Assembly (NCBI RefSeq): GCF_900112865.1
Contig: NZ_FONH01000015.1
Span: forward strand, 1-64,000
From: Dyella marensis
GTDB taxonomy: Bacteria; Pseudomonadota; Gammaproteobacteria; Xanthomonadales; Rhodanobacteraceae
Length of the DNA stretch: 64,000 nucleotides
Direction of reading: 5' to 3'
The notes below the pieces were generated by a model that was given only the letters and a program-made list of their open reading frames with translations, was not told the origin of the DNA and made no database searches. The translations under genes were made by a program, and so were the position numbers. The first letter of the stretch is position 1, and every line of letters starts with the position of its first letter. Shown one piece after another: positions 26,216 to 35,734 of this stretch.

Positions 26216-26896
26216 ATGCGCATCCTGATCGCCGAAGACGACCCCGCCATCGCGGCCGGCGTATGCGCCTCGCTGCGCCAGAGCGGCCACGCGGTCGACC
26301 ATGTCAACGACGGCGCGCGCGCCGACAGCGCCCTGCGCGATACGCCCTACGACCTGCTGATCCTGGACCTGGGGCTGCCCAACCTGGACGGCAGCGAAGT
26401 GCTGCAGCGCCTGCGCAAGCGCGGCGCCGGCCTGCCGGTGCTGGTGATCACCGCGCGCGAAGGCCTGCGCGAACGCGTGCGCGTGCTCGACCTGGGTGCC
26501 GACGATTACCTGGTGAAGCCGTTCGCGCTGGCCGAGTTCGAAGCGCGCGTGCGCGCGCTGCTGCGCCGCTATACCGCGCAGGGCGCGCCGGAGATGAGCA
26601 TCGGCCGGCTGCGCCTGGACCTGCCCGGCCACCGCGCCTGGGTCGACGACGCACCGTTGGAGTTGACCGCGCGCGAATTCGGCCTGCTCGAAGCGCTGGC
26701 CGCGCGCCCGGACCGCGTCACCAGCCGCGCGCAATTGGTCGAGGCGCTGTGCAACTGGGACGAGGAGCTGACCGACAACGGTCTGGACATCGCCATCTAC
26801 CGCCTGCGCCGCAAGCTGTCCGGCTCCGGCACCCAGGTGCGCACCATCCGCGGCCTGGGCTATCTGCTGGAGGAATCGAAGGAAGGCGTCGAGTGA
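26216..26896 (+). CDS. OmpR/PhoB-family response regulator
   Basis: The 226-residue protein has a receiver domain (1-120) with the acidic pair Glu7/Asp8, phospho-acceptor Asp51 (LLILDLGLP) and the DDYLVKPFA lysine motif, then a winged-helix DNA-binding domain (about 125-220, ending RTIRGLGYLLE). It pairs with the histidine kinase, whose GTG start overlaps the stop (GTGA). It resembles the QseB/PmrA/TctD group. The target genes are unknown; the divergent iron-reductase operon is the nearest candidate. Confidence 0.93.
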   Translation: MRILIAEDDPAIAAGVCASLRQSGHAVDHVNDGARADSALRDTPYDLLILDLGLPNLDGSEVLQRLRKRGAGLPVLVITAREGLRERVRVLDLGADDYLVKPFALAEFEARVRALLRRYTAQGAPEMSIGRLRLDLPGHRAWVDDAPLELTAREFGLLEALAARPDRVTSRAQLVEALCNWDEELTDNGLDIAIYRLRRKLSGSGTQVRTIRGLGYLLEESKEGVE

Positions 26897-28347
26897 GCGA
26901 CACCGGCGACGCGCAGCCCTGGCTGTACCGCCTGCTCGAACCGGACGGCCGGCAGAGCCTGCGCCGGCGCCTGCTCGCCTTCCTGCTGGTGCCGCTGATG
27001 CTGATGCTGCTGCTGGAAAGCCTGATCACCTACACCGGCGCCCTGGTCTATTCCAATCACGTGCACGATCGCGACCTGGCCGGCGGCGCGGAAACCGTGG
27101 CGCGCATGCTGCAGCTGGGCATGGACGGCCCGATCTCGGAACAGGCCAAGTTCCTGCTGCAGTACGACCCCGAAGGCCACAACAACATCAATTACTTCAG
27201 CATCGTCAGCGAGCACCACGGGCTGATCGCCGGCACGCCGACGCTGGTGCCGCCGTCGCGGTTGTCGCTGGCGGTCAACGGCGAACCGAAGCTGTTCGAC
27301 GCCATGGTGGAGCGGCGCAAGCTGCGCGCCGCCAGCGTGGTGATCGACAGCACGCACGAGGCCGGCGACACGCTTACCGTCACCCTGGCCGAGACGCTGC
27401 GCGACCGCCGCCAGAACGCGCGGGAAATCCTGCTGCTGAGCATTCCGGCGCAGGCGCTGCTGATCGCCTCGGTCTTCGTGCTGGTGTGGTTCGGCGTGCG
27501 CATCGGCCTGCGCCAGCTCGACCCGCTCACCGCGCGACTGGCCGCGCGCGAGCACGACCTGGCGCCGATCGGCGATGCCGACGTGCCGGTGGAGATCCTG
27601 CCGCTGACCCGCACCATCGACGGGCTGTTCGCGCGCCTGCGCGCGATGCTGGCGCTGCAGGAGAGATTCATCGCCGATGCGGCGCACCAGCTGCGCACGC
27701 CGCTGGCGGGCCTGCGCGTGCATGTGGAGCGTGCGCAGGCCGATCCTTCGCGGGAAACGGTCAACGACGCGCTGGACCACATCCTGCGCCTGACCCAGCG
27801 CGCCACGCGCACCTCGGGCCAGTTGCTGGCGCTGACCCGTGCGCAGTCGCCCGACCACGCCGGCGATCCACACGGCCTGCTCGACCTTGCCCGGATGGTG
27901 CCGGACCTGCTGGCGCTGCGCGTGCACGAGGCGCTCGCCGTCGGCGTGGACCTCGGCTACGAAGGTCCGCCGACACCGGCGTGGGTCGACGGCGACCGCA
28001 TCACCCTGCAGGAGCTGCTCGACAACCTGCTCGACAACGCCCTGCGCTACGCCGGCCGCAACAGCATGGTGACGGTGGGCGTGACCGACGACGAGGACAG
28101 CGCCTGCCTGAGCGTGGAAGACAACGGCCCCGGCGTGCCGCCCGCCTTTCTCGCACGACTGGGCGAGCGTTTCTTCCGCGTGCCCGGCAGCAACGAGGAA
28201 GGCACCGGCCTGGGGCTGGCGATCGTGCAGCGCATCGCCGAACGGCATCGCGCGCAGGTACGCTACATCGCCGGCAGCGAAGGCGGCCTGCGCGTGGAAG
28301 TGCGTTTCCCGCATGCGCGCACCGCGCGGAAAGACAGCGACGCCTGA
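26893..28347 (+). CDS. Sensor histidine kinase (QseC/TctE-like)
   Basis: The 484-residue protein has TM1 (about 33-52), a periplasmic 2CSK-type region (about 53-180), TM2 (about 183-203), a HisKA domain with His265 in FIADAAHQLRTPLAGL, and an ATPase domain with the N-box (LLDNLLDNALRYA) and G-boxes (DNGPGVPP, EGTGLGLAIVQRI). The start is a GTG at 26893 coupled to the regulator stop. The signal it senses is unknown; family members sense organic acids, metals or catechols. Confidence 0.92.
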   Translation: MSDTGDAQPWLYRLLEPDGRQSLRRRLLAFLLVPLMLMLLLESLITYTGALVYSNHVHDRDLAGGAETVARMLQLGMDGPISEQAKFLLQYDPEGHNNINYFSIVSEHHGLIAGTPTLVPPSRLSLAVNGEPKLFDAMVERRKLRAASVVIDSTHEAGDTLTVTLAETLRDRRQNAREILLLSIPAQALLIASVFVLVWFGVRIGLRQLDPLTARLAAREHDLAPIGDADVPVEILPLTRTIDGLFARLRAMLALQERFIADAAHQLRTPLAGLRVHVERAQADPSRETVNDALDHILRLTQRATRTSGQLLALTRAQSPDHAGDPHGLLDLARMVPDLLALRVHEALAVGVDLGYEGPPTPAWVDGDRITLQELLDNLLDNALRYAGRNSMVTVGVTDDEDSACLSVEDNGPGVPPAFLARLGERFFRVPGSNEEGTGLGLAIVQRIAERHRAQVRYIAGSEGGLRVEVRFPHARTARKDSDA

Positions 28348-28395
28348 AGCGCCGCCGTCCCTGCCATGCGCAGCTCCGGCCTTACCCGATCGGCC

Positions 28396-30234
28396 TTACC
28401 AGATCAGCGCCGCGCCCATCCCCACGCCCACGTCGCCCTGCGTATTGCCGGTGAGGCTGCCCTTGACCACCCAGCGGCCGCCCGGCGTGATCGTGGACAG
28501 GCCCAGCGCCAGCGCCGACTGTCCCTTGAAGCTGCCGATGCCGGCGCCAAGCGCGCTCTGGTCGGCGGCATAGGCCTGCGGCACGTTGGTCATCGCCATC
28601 GCGGCCGCGGTGCCGGCGTTCGCCAGGCGGCCGGCCTGCCGGAAGCGGTCGCGCACCCAGTGCCGCACCTCCTGCACAGCATCCTGCACCTGGCCCCAGT
28701 TGGCCGCGTCGGTGCGCTCGATGCCGGCCGCCACATGAGTGATCTGCCGCTCGTTGCCCGCCGAACCGACCGACACCGTGTGATCGCGCGCGGCGATGGA
28801 GTTCGCGCCCACGGCGACCGCATCGTTACCGCTCGCCACGCTGTGGGAACCCAGCGCCGTGCTGTCGGTGCCGCTCGCGATCGCACCCGTGCCGAGCGTG
28901 TCGCCGCCATGGCCCGCAGGATCCTTGGCGGCCACCGGGCGATCGATCGTCTGCGGCTGGAGCGCATCGATCCGGCCGTTGAGCGCATCGATCTGGCTGA
29001 CCAGGTCGAACCGCAGCTGGTACAGCTGGCCGCCATTGACCGCTTCCATGCTGCCTGCCGCCACCGCACCGTCGGCGAGGTTGCGGATCACGGTGCCGCC
29101 GGCACCTCCGAGGGTGGCGCTGCCGAGCGTGAGATCGTCATAGACCAGCGCCGCCAGGGGCACGCCGTTCGGATCGACCAGGCCCGACGCCTTCAGCTGT
29201 GCGACGGTCACCGCATCGCTGTCGGCCGTGCCGCTGCGCAGCCCGCTCAGCACACGGTCGCCATCGGCGCCGGTAAAGCTGACCCGGCCACCGCCGCTGA
29301 CGCTGCCCACGCTGATGTCCTGCGTGAGCGCGTCCTGCAGAACCAACCCCACCGTGCCGTTGCCGATCTGGCTCTGCAGCAGGCTGATGCTGCCGGTGTT
29401 GATGGCCACTTGCTGGTTGGTGGCATGCAGCTGCGCGCCGTTCACGGCATCCGTGCTGGTGCTCGACAGCGCGCCCTCTGATAGGCCGGTCAGCCGGCGC
29501 GTATACGTGCGGCCGTTGTCCTTGCTGGCCAGGTCGACGGTGTCTCCGTCGACCATCCCTCCTATGCTGATCGTGCGGCTCAGCGGATCCTGGCTGATCA
29601 GGCTTTCCAGCGACGCGATGCTGCTGCGGTTGTTGGTGATGGCACCGTCCAGGCTGCCCAGCGCGCCGCCGACCGTGATCTGCGCACCGCCGTTGGCCAG
29701 ATCGAAGCGGGGATCGCTCACTGCGCCGGTGACGGCATCGAGCCGCACATCGCCGCCAAGCGCGCGCAGGATGGACGAAAGCTGGCCGACGTTGACGGCA
29801 TCGGTGCTCGCCGTGCCCGCCTTCAGGGCATGGATCTGGTTCGCGCCCAGGTCGAACGCACCGCCGATCGAGAGCCCGCCGTTGATGAAGCTGCCGTTGC
29901 CGTTGATGACCATGGTCCCGGCCTGGACGCCTTGCGTGCGCAGCTCGGCAACGCTGCGGACATTGCAGATGGGGCTGTTCACGGTACCGGTGATGGTCTC
30001 GTTCAAGAAGCCGCAGCCGTCATCGCTGCTGTCATTGAGGTACAGCCTCACTTGCGCACCGGCCATGGGCGCCTGAAACAACAGCGCCGTGCCAATAGCG
30101 AATATGCCAGCTCCCGCCGTGGACAAACGCCGCCGACGGACGTCGCGCCTTTTGCGCCGAAGCCCGGCCGCTCCGGATATGACCACCCGCCGACTATTCA
30201 TGGCCGCGGGGGATATGCGATTAATCTTACTCAT
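28396..30234 (-). CDS. YadA-like trimeric autotransporter adhesin
   Basis: The 612-residue protein has a basic N-terminal region with a long signal-like segment (about 38-60, ending QAPMAGAQ). The middle is a stalk of many TDAVNVGQL/TDAVNGAQL-type connector repeats; head-like repeats (TALGSHSVASGNDAVAVGAN) follow close to the anchor. The C-terminal YadA anchor of about 85 residues ends VGVGMGAALIW, with the aromatic end residue needed by the Bam machinery. It would form a trimeric surface adhesin. The ATG at 30234 is chosen because the ORF upstream lies in an AT-rich leader. Head-type repeats lying late in the chain is unusual. Confidence 0.87.
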   Translation of the reverse strand: MSKINRISPAAMNSRRVVISGAAGLRRKRRDVRRRRLSTAGAGIFAIGTALLFQAPMAGAQVRLYLNDSSDDGCGFLNETITGTVNSPICNVRSVAELRTQGVQAGTMVINGNGSFINGGLSIGGAFDLGANQIHALKAGTASTDAVNVGQLSSILRALGGDVRLDAVTGAVSDPRFDLANGGAQITVGGALGSLDGAITNNRSSIASLESLISQDPLSRTISIGGMVDGDTVDLASKDNGRTYTRRLTGLSEGALSSTSTDAVNGAQLHATNQQVAINTGSISLLQSQIGNGTVGLVLQDALTQDISVGSVSGGGRVSFTGADGDRVLSGLRSGTADSDAVTVAQLKASGLVDPNGVPLAALVYDDLTLGSATLGGAGGTVIRNLADGAVAAGSMEAVNGGQLYQLRFDLVSQIDALNGRIDALQPQTIDRPVAAKDPAGHGGDTLGTGAIASGTDSTALGSHSVASGNDAVAVGANSIAARDHTVSVGSAGNERQITHVAAGIERTDAANWGQVQDAVQEVRHWVRDRFRQAGRLANAGTAAAMAMTNVPQAYAADQSALGAGIGSFKGQSALALGLSTITPGGRWVVKGSLTGNTQGDVGVGMGAALIW

Positions 30235-30616
30235 CTGAAAACTCCCGTCATTGAGCGCGCATAAAATCGCATCCAGCCTTTCGGAGGCGGGCACAGCAGC
30301 ACTTGCGGAATTCAACAGGCTACGCCGGACCCGGCGCACGAGAAAGGATGGATGCCGAAACAAAAATAACGCAGCACCAGGCAATGACATACCCCTACCA
30401 AGCAGAAGTGGATATGTTTTATTCAATAATGCCGAATGCAGCGCAAATCCATCCATATAAGATGGGCGCTAATAGAAATGCCAAATCCGATATGCATTCC
30501 AAAAGCGTTATTGCAAAATATTTTAAATGCCGATCGAATAATTTGAATACATTACCCGCACCATGCATTTAAACGGATAAATCCTCACGGCTATCCACAC
30601 ACCCCAAAACACACGC
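30235..30616. promoter_or_regulatory. AT-rich upstream region of the adhesin gene
   Basis: This gap, up to the terminator at 30617, is clearly less GC-rich than the rest of the window (notably 30400-30580). It holds no convincing gene. Such AT-rich upstream DNA is typical for surface-protein genes silenced by H-NS-like proteins. Several TTAAAATA/TATTTT-like stretches could serve as promoter elements for the minus strand, but I cannot choose one. Confidence 0.45.
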
Positions 30617-30647
30617 ACAAAAAAAGGCGACACCGAAGCGTCGCCTT
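30617..30647 (-). terminator. Second terminator after the aminotransferase gene
   Basis: An 8-bp stem, AAGGCGAC with GTCGCCTT (30624-30647), is followed on the minus strand by a run of U. It lies about 90 bp after the aminotransferase stop. Confidence 0.7.
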
Positions 30648-30695
30648 GCTTGCCAGCTTCCCCTGCATGGGAAATATCGACAAAAACTTTCCATA

Positions 30696-30731
30696 GCCGC
30701 CGCGGACGCACCAGCGTGCGTCCGCGGCGGC
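30696..30731 (-). terminator. Strong hairpin directly after the aminotransferase stop
   Basis: A 16-bp perfect GC-rich stem (30696-30711 with 30716-30731) with the four-base loop CAGC ends 5 bp from the aminotransferase stop codon. A short U-rich stretch follows on the minus strand (30677-30690). With the hairpin at 30617 it forms a tandem terminator. Confidence 0.7.
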
Positions 30732-30735
30732 CGGC

Positions 30736-32145
30736 TTACATCGCCTTCTTGGCCTTGGTCAGCAGCTGGTCGAGCAGCGCGATGGCCAGGTCGATCTCTT
30801 CGTGCGTGATGTCCAGCGACGGCGCGAAGGTGATCACGTTCTTGTACCAGCCGCCCACGTCCAGCACGAGGCCGATCTTCTTGCCGTTGTGCTCCAGGTC
30901 GCCGGCCAGGCCGATGTCGACCATCCTGTCCAGCAGCGCCTTGTTCGGGGTGAAGCCGTCGTCGGTGCAGATCTCGGCGCGCAGCGCCAGGCCCAGGCCG
31001 TCGACGTCGCCGATTTCCTTGTGGCGCTTCTGCAGGTCCTTCAGCGCATCCAGGAAGTGCGCGCCCTTCTTCGCCACGTTGGTCTCGTAGTCGAGCTCGT
31101 AGCCCATCTTGATCACTTCGAGGCCGAGCGAGGTGCCGAGCGGGTTGGAGTTGAAGGTGGAGTGCGTGGAGCCCGGCGGGAAGATTTCCGGATTGATCAT
31201 CTCCTCGCGCGCCCACAGGCCGGACAGCGGGTTCAGGCCGTTGGTCAGCGCCTTGCCGAACACGATGATGTCCGGCGTCACGCCGAAGTGCTCGATCGAC
31301 CACAGCTTGCCGGTGCGCCAGAAACCCATCTGGATTTCGTCGACCACCATCAGGATGCCGTACTTGTCCAGCACCTTCTTCAGGTCCTTGAAGAAGTTCT
31401 TCGGCGGAATGACATAGCCGCCGGTGCCCTGGATCGGCTCCACGTAGAAAGCGGCGTATTCGGCCTGGTTGACCTTGGGGTCCCACACGCCGTTGTACTC
31501 GGTCTCGAACAGGCGCTCGAACTGGCGCACGCAGGCGTCGGAGTATTCCTCCGGCGTCATGCCCTTCGGACGGCGGAACGGATACGGGAACGGGATGAAC
31601 ATCGCACGCTCGCCGAAATGGCCGAAGCGGCGGCGGTAGCGGTAGCTCGAGGTGATCGACGAGGCGCCCAGCGTACGGCCGTGGTAGCCGCCCTCGAAGG
31701 CGAACATCAGGCTCTTGCCGTTCTTGTAGTTGCGCACCAGCTTGAGCGAATCCTCGACCGCCTGCGCGCCGCCCACATTGAAGTGCACGCGGCCTTTCAG
31801 GCCGAACTTCTGCTGCGCGTCGACGGCGATCGTCTTGGCCAGCTCGATGCGGGTCTGGTGCAGGTACTGGCTGGCCACCTGCGGCAGCGTGTCGATCTGC
31901 GCCTTCAAGGTGTCGTTGAGGCGCTTGTTGCCGTAGCCGAAGTTGACCGCGGAGTACCACATCTGCAGGTCCAGGAACGGCACGCCGGCGGTGTCGTACA
32001 TCCAGCTGCCCTGGCCGTGGCGGAAGATCTTCGGCGGATCGACGTAATGCACGGTGTCGCCGAAGGAGCTGTACTGCGCCTCGTCGGCCAGCAGCTGCGC
32101 GTCGGGAATCACACCGGTGGCGGCGTTGGGGTCGTAAGCGTTCAT
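30736..32145 (-). CDS. Class III PLP-dependent aminotransferase
   Basis: The 469-residue protein carries the fold-I class III signature: VVDEIQMGFWRTGKLWSIEH with Asp269 and Gln272, and PDIIVFGKALTNG with the PLP lysine Lys298. The HFNVGGAQAVEDSLKL stretch binds cofactor phosphate. Substrate is uncertain; the family covers omega-amino acids, ornithine, diaminobutyrate and related amines. It lies 58 bp after a MtnX-like phosphatase gene on the same strand, which may act in the same pathway. It is followed by tandem terminators, so the pair forms a closed unit. Confidence 0.88.
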   Translation of the reverse strand: MNAYDPNAATGVIPDAQLLADEAQYSSFGDTVHYVDPPKIFRHGQGSWMYDTAGVPFLDLQMWYSAVNFGYGNKRLNDTLKAQIDTLPQVASQYLHQTRIELAKTIAVDAQQKFGLKGRVHFNVGGAQAVEDSLKLVRNYKNGKSLMFAFEGGYHGRTLGASSITSSYRYRRRFGHFGERAMFIPFPYPFRRPKGMTPEEYSDACVRQFERLFETEYNGVWDPKVNQAEYAAFYVEPIQGTGGYVIPPKNFFKDLKKVLDKYGILMVVDEIQMGFWRTGKLWSIEHFGVTPDIIVFGKALTNGLNPLSGLWAREEMINPEIFPPGSTHSTFNSNPLGTSLGLEVIKMGYELDYETNVAKKGAHFLDALKDLQKRHKEIGDVDGLGLALRAEICTDDGFTPNKALLDRMVDIGLAGDLEHNGKKIGLVLDVGGWYKNVITFAPSLDITHEEIDLAIALLDQLLTKAKKAM

Positions 32146-32203
32146 CGAGAAATCCGGATGGGGAAAGGCGGGGTGTTACGGATGAAAGGCGAAGCCGCGG
32201 GGA

Positions 32204-32902
32204 TCAGCCCGCGGCGGCGGCCGGCACCGGACGGGCATGCTCGGCCAGCAGGCTGCCGTCGAGCAGGCGCGGCAGCAACTCCAGCGCGTCTTCGAAACCG
32301 GTGATCGGCACGTAGGGGATGCCGGCGGCGCGGCAATGCTCGATCAGGCGATGCTTGGCGAACACGAAGTCGACGCGGTCGGCCGCGCAGAAGTCCGAGG
32401 CGCCGTCGCCGATCAGCAGGGTCTTGGCGCCGCCGCTGCGGGCCTGCGCCACGCAGGCGCACTTGCAGGTGCCGCTGCGGCAGCCCTCGGCCTGGAACGG
32501 CGAGGTCAGCTGCCACTGGCGCGGCGGCTCGGCCGGTGCCAGGTGGTTGGCGGCCAGCGGCAGATCGTCCAGGCCGTAGCGGCCGAGGATCTTATGGATG
32601 GCATAGTCGAGGCCGTCGCTGACCACGCGGATCGGCGCGCCCAGCTCGCGGGTCCTGGCCACGAAGGCCGGAAAGGCGTGGTCGATCCACAGGCCTTCCA
32701 GGTGCTTGTCCAGCTGGCTGCGGCTCATGTCGAGCAGGTCGACCTGGCCGCTCATGCACTCGCGCGAACCGATGCGGCCAGCGCGCCAGTCCTGCTCCAG
32801 CGCTTCCCAGCCGGGACGGCCGAAACGGTCCAGCAGCGAGTCGATCACGTCCTCGACGGAAATGGTGCCGTCGAAATCGCAGAGGATGTTCCAAGCCGTC
32901 AC
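32204..32902 (-). CDS. MtnX-like HAD-IB phosphatase
   Basis: The 232-residue protein opens with ILCDFDGTIS, the HAD nucleophile motif (Asp9, Asp11), has VVSDGLDY as motif II and LLIGDGASDFCAA as motif IV. A short Cys-rich insert (GCRSGTCKCACV) is typical of the MtnX/phosphoserine-phosphatase-like branch. It probably removes phosphate from a small metabolite. The start is a GTG at 32902 with a GGAG ribosome site 7 bases before it. It precedes the class III aminotransferase gene and forms a probable two-gene operon. Confidence 0.85.
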   Translation of the reverse strand: MTAWNILCDFDGTISVEDVIDSLLDRFGRPGWEALEQDWRAGRIGSRECMSGQVDLLDMSRSQLDKHLEGLWIDHAFPAFVARTRELGAPIRVVSDGLDYAIHKILGRYGLDDLPLAANHLAPAEPPRQWQLTSPFQAEGCRSGTCKCACVAQARSGGAKTLLIGDGASDFCAADRVDFVFAKHRLIEHCRAAGIPYVPITGFEDALELLPRLLDGSLLAEHARPVPAAAAG

Positions 32903-33153
32903 GCGGGCACTCCGGGTCGCAGAATGCCTGAACGATAGGTGTGCACCCCTTTCGGCCTCCTTTCCGGATCTGTCCCGCCGCAAGTCATGCCTCTGAAGCT
33001 CAAGATAAGACGCCTGACGTTATGCTCGCCGCCCATGCCATTGCTGTCTGTCACCATAGGCCGATACCCTGCACGGCTTGGCTCGCCGGCCTCGCCCGGC
33101 GCGACCGGGCGCGGGTCTCAAGGCGGCCGCGACCAGGCAGCCATCCTCCGCCG

Positions 33154-34599
33154 ATGACCGGGAAAGACGTGTTCTCAACCGCAACTTCACCGTCGAACGC
33201 GCGCATCGGACGCCTCGCGCCCGTGCTGCTGTGCGCGCTGCTCGGCACCCTGCTCGCCGGTTGCGCGGTGGCGCCCCTGCCGGACCTGAAGGCACCCGTG
33301 CCCGAGGCCTGGCGCAACGCTCCCGCCAACGCGGCGCCGCCCGCGGCCGACCTGCGCGGCTGGTGGCAGGCGCTGGGCGACCCGGCGCTGGACGGGCTGA
33401 TCGACCGCGCGCTGCGCAACAACCTCGACGTGGCCCAGGCGGCCGAGCGCCTGCAGGCCGCGCGCCAGGTCGGCGGCCATGCGCGCGATGGTTACCTGCC
33501 GAACCTGCACGCGCGCACCAATGACGTGGTGAATCCGGACACCAGCGCCTCCTATTTCATGGTCGGCTTCGATTCGAGCTGGGAATTCCCGCTGTTCGGC
33601 GCCTGGCAGAGCACCAAGCGCGTCGCCACCGGCCAGACCGATGGCGCCCAGGCCGCGCTGCGCGGCGCCCAGGTCTCGCTGGTCGCGGAAGTGACCCGGC
33701 GCTGGGTGGAACTGCGCTCGGCGCAGCGGCAGGAGGCCCTGCTGCTGGCCATCCGCGACGCCCAGCAGGAAAAGCAGCGCCTGCTGCAGACCCGGGTGGA
33801 TCTCAAGCTCGCCCCGCCGATCGAAGCGGCCCGTGCGCAGGCCGAACTGGCCCGCGCCGAGGCGGCCCTGGCCGAACCGCGCCAGGCGATCAACGCCAGC
33901 GCGCAGCAGCTGGCCGTGCTGCTGGGCCAGAACGAACCCGACCAGGCCTGGCTGGAGCCTGGCACGCAGCCGCGCCTGGGCGCCTGGCAGCTCACCGCCG
34001 CGCCGGCCGACATGCTGCGCGCGCGGCCGGAGATCGCCGGCGCCGAGGCCGAAGTGATCCGCGCCGCCGGCGAGCTCGGCCTGGCGCGCAAGGACATCTA
34101 TCCGCACATCGGCTTCGGCTCGTCGATCCAGTGGTCGGTCAACATCGCCACCAACCATCGCGCGCGCAATCACGAAGGCATCTTCTCGGCCGGCCCGGTG
34201 ATCGACATCCCGCTGTTCGACTGGGGCCAGCGCGTCGCCGCCGCCCACGCCAAGGACCACGAACTCAACGCCGCCCTGCTGGCCTATCGGCAGGCGGTGC
34301 TGCAGGGCGTGGCCGAGACCGAAGTGGCGCTGGGCGACCTGGAACAACTGCGCGGCCGCGAGCAGGCGCTGACGCAGGCCTCGGATGCTTCGCAGGGCGG
34401 CCTCGCCGCCACGCGCAAGCGGGCGGAGCTCGGCCTGGGCAGCGGGCTGGACGTGCAGGACAGCGCCATCGACGGCCATCGCGCCGAACTGGAACTGGCC
34501 AGCGCGATCGCCGCGCGCGACCTCGCCTACGTCTCTCTCTACAAAGCCCTGGGCGGCGCGCCGATGCCGGTGCCCCCGCCGCCGCGGAGCGCCCGCTGA
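33154..34599 (+). CDS. Outer-membrane efflux factor lipoprotein (TolC/NodT family)
   Basis: The 481-residue protein has a lipobox (LLAGC near residue 36), then the NodT-type opening (WWQALGDPALDGLIDRALRNNLDV) and two repeats of long helices typical of TolC-like trimeric channels. It is the first gene of an exporter operon whose next genes are an ABC permease, an ATPase and an HlyD-type adaptor. Its stop overlaps the permease start (TGATG). NodT factors more often pair with RND pumps, so pairing with an ABC unit is worth noting. Confidence 0.9.
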   Translation: MTGKDVFSTATSPSNARIGRLAPVLLCALLGTLLAGCAVAPLPDLKAPVPEAWRNAPANAAPPAADLRGWWQALGDPALDGLIDRALRNNLDVAQAAERLQAARQVGGHARDGYLPNLHARTNDVVNPDTSASYFMVGFDSSWEFPLFGAWQSTKRVATGQTDGAQAALRGAQVSLVAEVTRRWVELRSAQRQEALLLAIRDAQQEKQRLLQTRVDLKLAPPIEAARAQAELARAEAALAEPRQAINASAQQLAVLLGQNEPDQAWLEPGTQPRLGAWQLTAAPADMLRARPEIAGAEAEVIRAAGELGLARKDIYPHIGFGSSIQWSVNIATNHRARNHEGIFSAGPVIDIPLFDWGQRVAAAHAKDHELNAALLAYRQAVLQGVAETEVALGDLEQLRGREQALTQASDASQGGLAATRKRAELGLGSGLDVQDSAIDGHRAELELASAIAARDLAYVSLYKALGGAPMPVPPPPRSAR

Positions 34600-35732
34600 T
34601 GGTGGCGCTGGCCCGCAAGACCCTGGTCTACGAATGGCGCCGTTTCCTGCCGGCCATCCTCGCGGTCGGCTTCGCCGGCCTGCTGCAGCTGCTGCAGGCT
34701 GCGCTGGTGCTGGGCATCTTCGGCAGCGCCAGCGTCTACATCACCGGTTCCTCCGCCGATCTGTGGGCCGGCTATCCGGGCACGCAGAGCGTGAACCTGG
34801 GACGACCGATCGATGCGGGCGTGGAAATGCGCCTGCGCATGGATCCGGCGGTCAGCCAGGTCGAACCCTTCCACTGGGTCGATGCCGACTGGCGCGGCCC
34901 GAACGACACCGGCGGCGTCTCGGTATTCGTCTCCGGCATCGACACGCGCGCGGAAGGCATGCTGTTCGCGCATGCGCTGCCGGTCGGGCTGCGCGCGCGC
35001 CTCAACGAGCCCGATGCGGTGATCGTCGATCGCGCCGACCTCGGCAGTCTCGGCGTGAAGGTGGGCGACAAGGCGGTGATCAACGGCCACCGCGTGCGCG
35101 TGGTCGGCGTGAGCAGCGGCCTGCGCGCACTCGGCGGCGTCAACGTGGTGGCCTCGCTGGCCACCGCGGCGGAGCTCGACACCGATCCGGCCAACGTCAA
35201 CCGCATGACCTATTTCGTGGCCAAGCTGCGCAACCCCGCCCAGGCCGAGGCGGTGGCCGCGCGCCTGCGCGGCACCACGGCATTCGGCAGCTACGACGTG
35301 TGGACCGCGCGCGACTTCGCGCGCCGCTCGCAGCTGTACTGGATGTTCGATACCGGCGCCGGCGCCGGCGTGCTGTTCCTGGCCGGCATCGTGTTCCTGG
35401 TCGGCGCGGTGATCACCAGCCAGACCCTGGTCGCGGCGGTGATCGGCTCGGTGCGCGAATACGCCACGCTCAACGCGCTCGGCGTCGGTGTCGGCGCGCT
35501 GCGCAAGGTGGTGATGGAGCAGGCGTTCTGGGTGGGTGCGATCGGACTGGTCGGCAGCGCGGTGCTGGGCGGGATCTTCTTCGCCTTCGCGCGCAGCCGC
35601 AGCGTGCCGGTGGCGCTGGATCCGCTCACCACCGCTGCCTGCCTGTTGCTGGGCATGGGCCTGGCGATCGTCTCGGGCCTGGCCGCGATGCGCAGCCTGC
35701 GCCGCGCCGATCCGGCGAGCCTGCTGAGGTGA
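34599..35732 (+). CDS. ABC transporter permease (DevC/FtsX-MacB type)
   Basis: The 377-residue protein has one N-terminal helix (about 18-45), a large periplasmic region (about 50-245) and three C-terminal helices (about 255-370), the layout of FtsX/MacB-type mechanotransmission permeases; the DevC subfamily is the closest fit. It acts with the next-door ATPase and the HlyD-like adaptor. The start at 34599 is coupled to the outer-membrane factor stop. Confidence 0.88.
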   Translation: MVALARKTLVYEWRRFLPAILAVGFAGLLQLLQAALVLGIFGSASVYITGSSADLWAGYPGTQSVNLGRPIDAGVEMRLRMDPAVSQVEPFHWVDADWRGPNDTGGVSVFVSGIDTRAEGMLFAHALPVGLRARLNEPDAVIVDRADLGSLGVKVGDKAVINGHRVRVVGVSSGLRALGGVNVVASLATAAELDTDPANVNRMTYFVAKLRNPAQAEAVAARLRGTTAFGSYDVWTARDFARRSQLYWMFDTGAGAGVLFLAGIVFLVGAVITSQTLVAAVIGSVREYATLNALGVGVGALRKVVMEQAFWVGAIGLVGSAVLGGIFFAFARSRSVPVALDPLTTAACLLLGMGLAIVSGLAAMRSLRRADPASLLR

Positions 35733-35734
35733 GC

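Noticed and set aside
30736-34599. A biosynthetic gene cluster made of the aminotransferase, phosphatase and exporter genes
   Set aside because: The exporter genes are on the other strand with their own start region, and no core biosynthetic enzyme (synthase, ligase, oxygenase) is present.
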